64,000 nucleotides of DNA, from NCBI RefSeq assembly GCF_008629685.1, contig NZ_VWSF01000005.1, forward strand, positions 186,001-250,000, given 5' to 3'. This stretch comes from Adhaeribacter rhizoryzae. Lineage in GTDB: Bacteria; Bacteroidota; Bacteroidia; Cytophagales; Hymenobacteraceae. The translations under genes were made by a program, and so were the position numbers. The notes beneath the pieces are model-generated. The model was not told where the DNA came from and ran no database searches. It worked only from the letters and a program-made list of their open reading frames with translations. Below are positions 63,399 to 64,000 of this stretch, one piece after another (positions within the stretch are counted from its first letter, which is position 1; every line of letters begins with the position of its first letter).

Positions 63399-64000
63399 AT
63401 GCAATCGACTTTATCTTTATATAATACCTTAACGCGTAAGAAAGAAGTTTTTCAGCCACTGCACGCGCCTTTTGTGGGCATGTATGTGTGCGGGCCTACC
63501 GTTTACGGCGAGGCGCATCTGGGCCACAGCCGCAGCGCTATTACCTTCGATGTGCTTTTCCGGTACCTGCAATTTTTAGGTTATAAAGTGCGCTACGTGC
63601 GCAATATTACCGACGTAGGCCACCTGGAAAATGATGCCGACGAAGGAGAAGATAAAATTGCTCAGAAAGCTCGTACTGCCCAATTAGAACCTATGGAAGT
63701 GGTACAGCACTTTACCAACCGCTACCACGAAGATTTAAAAGCGCTGAATGTGTTGCCGCCTTCTATCGAGCCGCGGGCATCGGGCCATATTATTGAGCAG
63801 ATAGAATTAATAAAGGAAATAATAGCCAACGGGCTGGCTTACGAAATAAACGGGTCGGTGTATTTTGATGTGCCGGCTTATAACCAAGGCCAGCGTTATG
63901 GTAAATTATCGGGCCGGGTAATCGAAGATTTATTAGCCAACACCCGCGAACTGGAAGGGCAATCAGAAAAACGCTCACCACTGGATTTTGCCCTTTGGAA
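63399..64000 (+). CDS. cysS: Cysteinyl-tRNA synthetase, 5' part (continues beyond the window)
   Basis: The first ~200 residues of a class I synthetase that charges tRNA(Cys). The N-terminus [20 protein letters not shown] leads to [19 protein letters not shown], which contains the zinc-binding Cys and the HIGH-type motif HLGH, then [20 protein letters not shown]. These match CysS exactly in order. The frame runs open to the window end, so the C-terminal half (KMSKS loop and anticodon domain) lies outside. It has a -7 box only 5 bases before the ATG. Confidence 0.97.
   Translation, partial: MQSTLSLYNTLTRKKEVFQPLHAPFVGMYVCGPTVYGEAHLGHSRSAITFDVLFRYLQFLGYKVRYVRNITDVGHLENDADEGEDKIAQKARTAQLEPMEVVQHFTNRYHEDLKALNVLPPSIEPRASGHIIEQIELIKEIIANGLAYEINGSVYFDVPAYNQGQRYGKLSGRVIEDLLANTRELEGQSEKRSPLDFALW

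Noticed and set aside
1-64000. tRNA, rRNA or riboswitch genes
   Set aside because: Reading both strands I saw no cloverleaf with CCA-type end, no rRNA signature and no known riboswitch core. A covariance-model scan would be decisive; a significant hit would overturn this.

Overview
The window looks like a chromosomal segment of a Bacteroidota bacterium, most likely order Cytophagales, family Hymenobacteraceae (Adhaeribacter/Hymenobacter/Pontibacter-like). The evidence is a full-length gliding/type IX secretion gene sprA in the conserved order malic enzyme-ruvA-sprA-gcvH-vanZ, the DUF4292 lipoprotein/TPR/EnvC-like cluster, many Sec/SPII lipoproteins, Bacteroidota -7 promoter boxes (TAnnTTTG) and the lack of clear Shine-Dalgarno sequences. 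The genus is inference.

Layout. 1-6200: the tail of a gene of uncertain family, a polytopic membrane protein, a 54-aa acidic ORF, a GH20 hexosaminidase and a lipoprotein. 6225-9710: a SWIM-SNF2 helicase. 9711-20900 is an accessory region: an A+T-rich OLD-type ATPase-TOPRIM nuclease, a lipoprotein gene with an apparent 1-nt frameshift, a GH123-like glycosidase gene broken by an in-frame stop, an HExxH putative protease, a lipocalin-like lipoprotein, and a dense nest of REP-type palindromes. Three of the REP-flanked units carry REP-associated tyrosine transposases (RAYTs): one truncated, one with its catalytic Tyr changed to Asp, one apparently intact. Two more units have the same inverted REP ends but carry a shared short core instead of a transposase.

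20900-33900: scattered metabolic and housekeeping genes (Gfo/Idh oxidoreductase, acetyltransferase, RluA-type pseudouridine synthase, DEAD-box helicase, a manganese catalase with an apparent premature stop, aldose epimerase, amidohydrolase, PurQ, YicC, an AraC-family regulator with a membrane protein). 33500-44800: vanZ-gcvH-sprA-ruvA-malic enzyme. 44900-55800: one-strand envelope gene series (LysM lytic transglycosylase, GatA, two TatA proteins, degenerate M23 protein, DUF4292 lipoprotein, TPR protein, sugar nucleotidyltransferase, dUTPase, flippase). 55856-61937: a crotonase-family gene and the rimP-nusA-infB transcription/translation operon, which has a good promoter and a terminator-like hairpin in its leader. 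62187-64000: an EEP-family phosphohydrolase and the start of cysS.

Main points for a second look: the REP/RAYT nest with its non-autonomous derivatives; three protein genes with apparent disabling lesions (GH123-like, catalase tail, lipoprotein); the foreign-looking OLD nuclease; strong apparent over-representation of the hexamer AATATT in native genes but not in the OLD gene; and a putative attenuator ahead of rimP-nusA-infB. No tRNA, rRNA, CRISPR array or phage structural gene was recognised.
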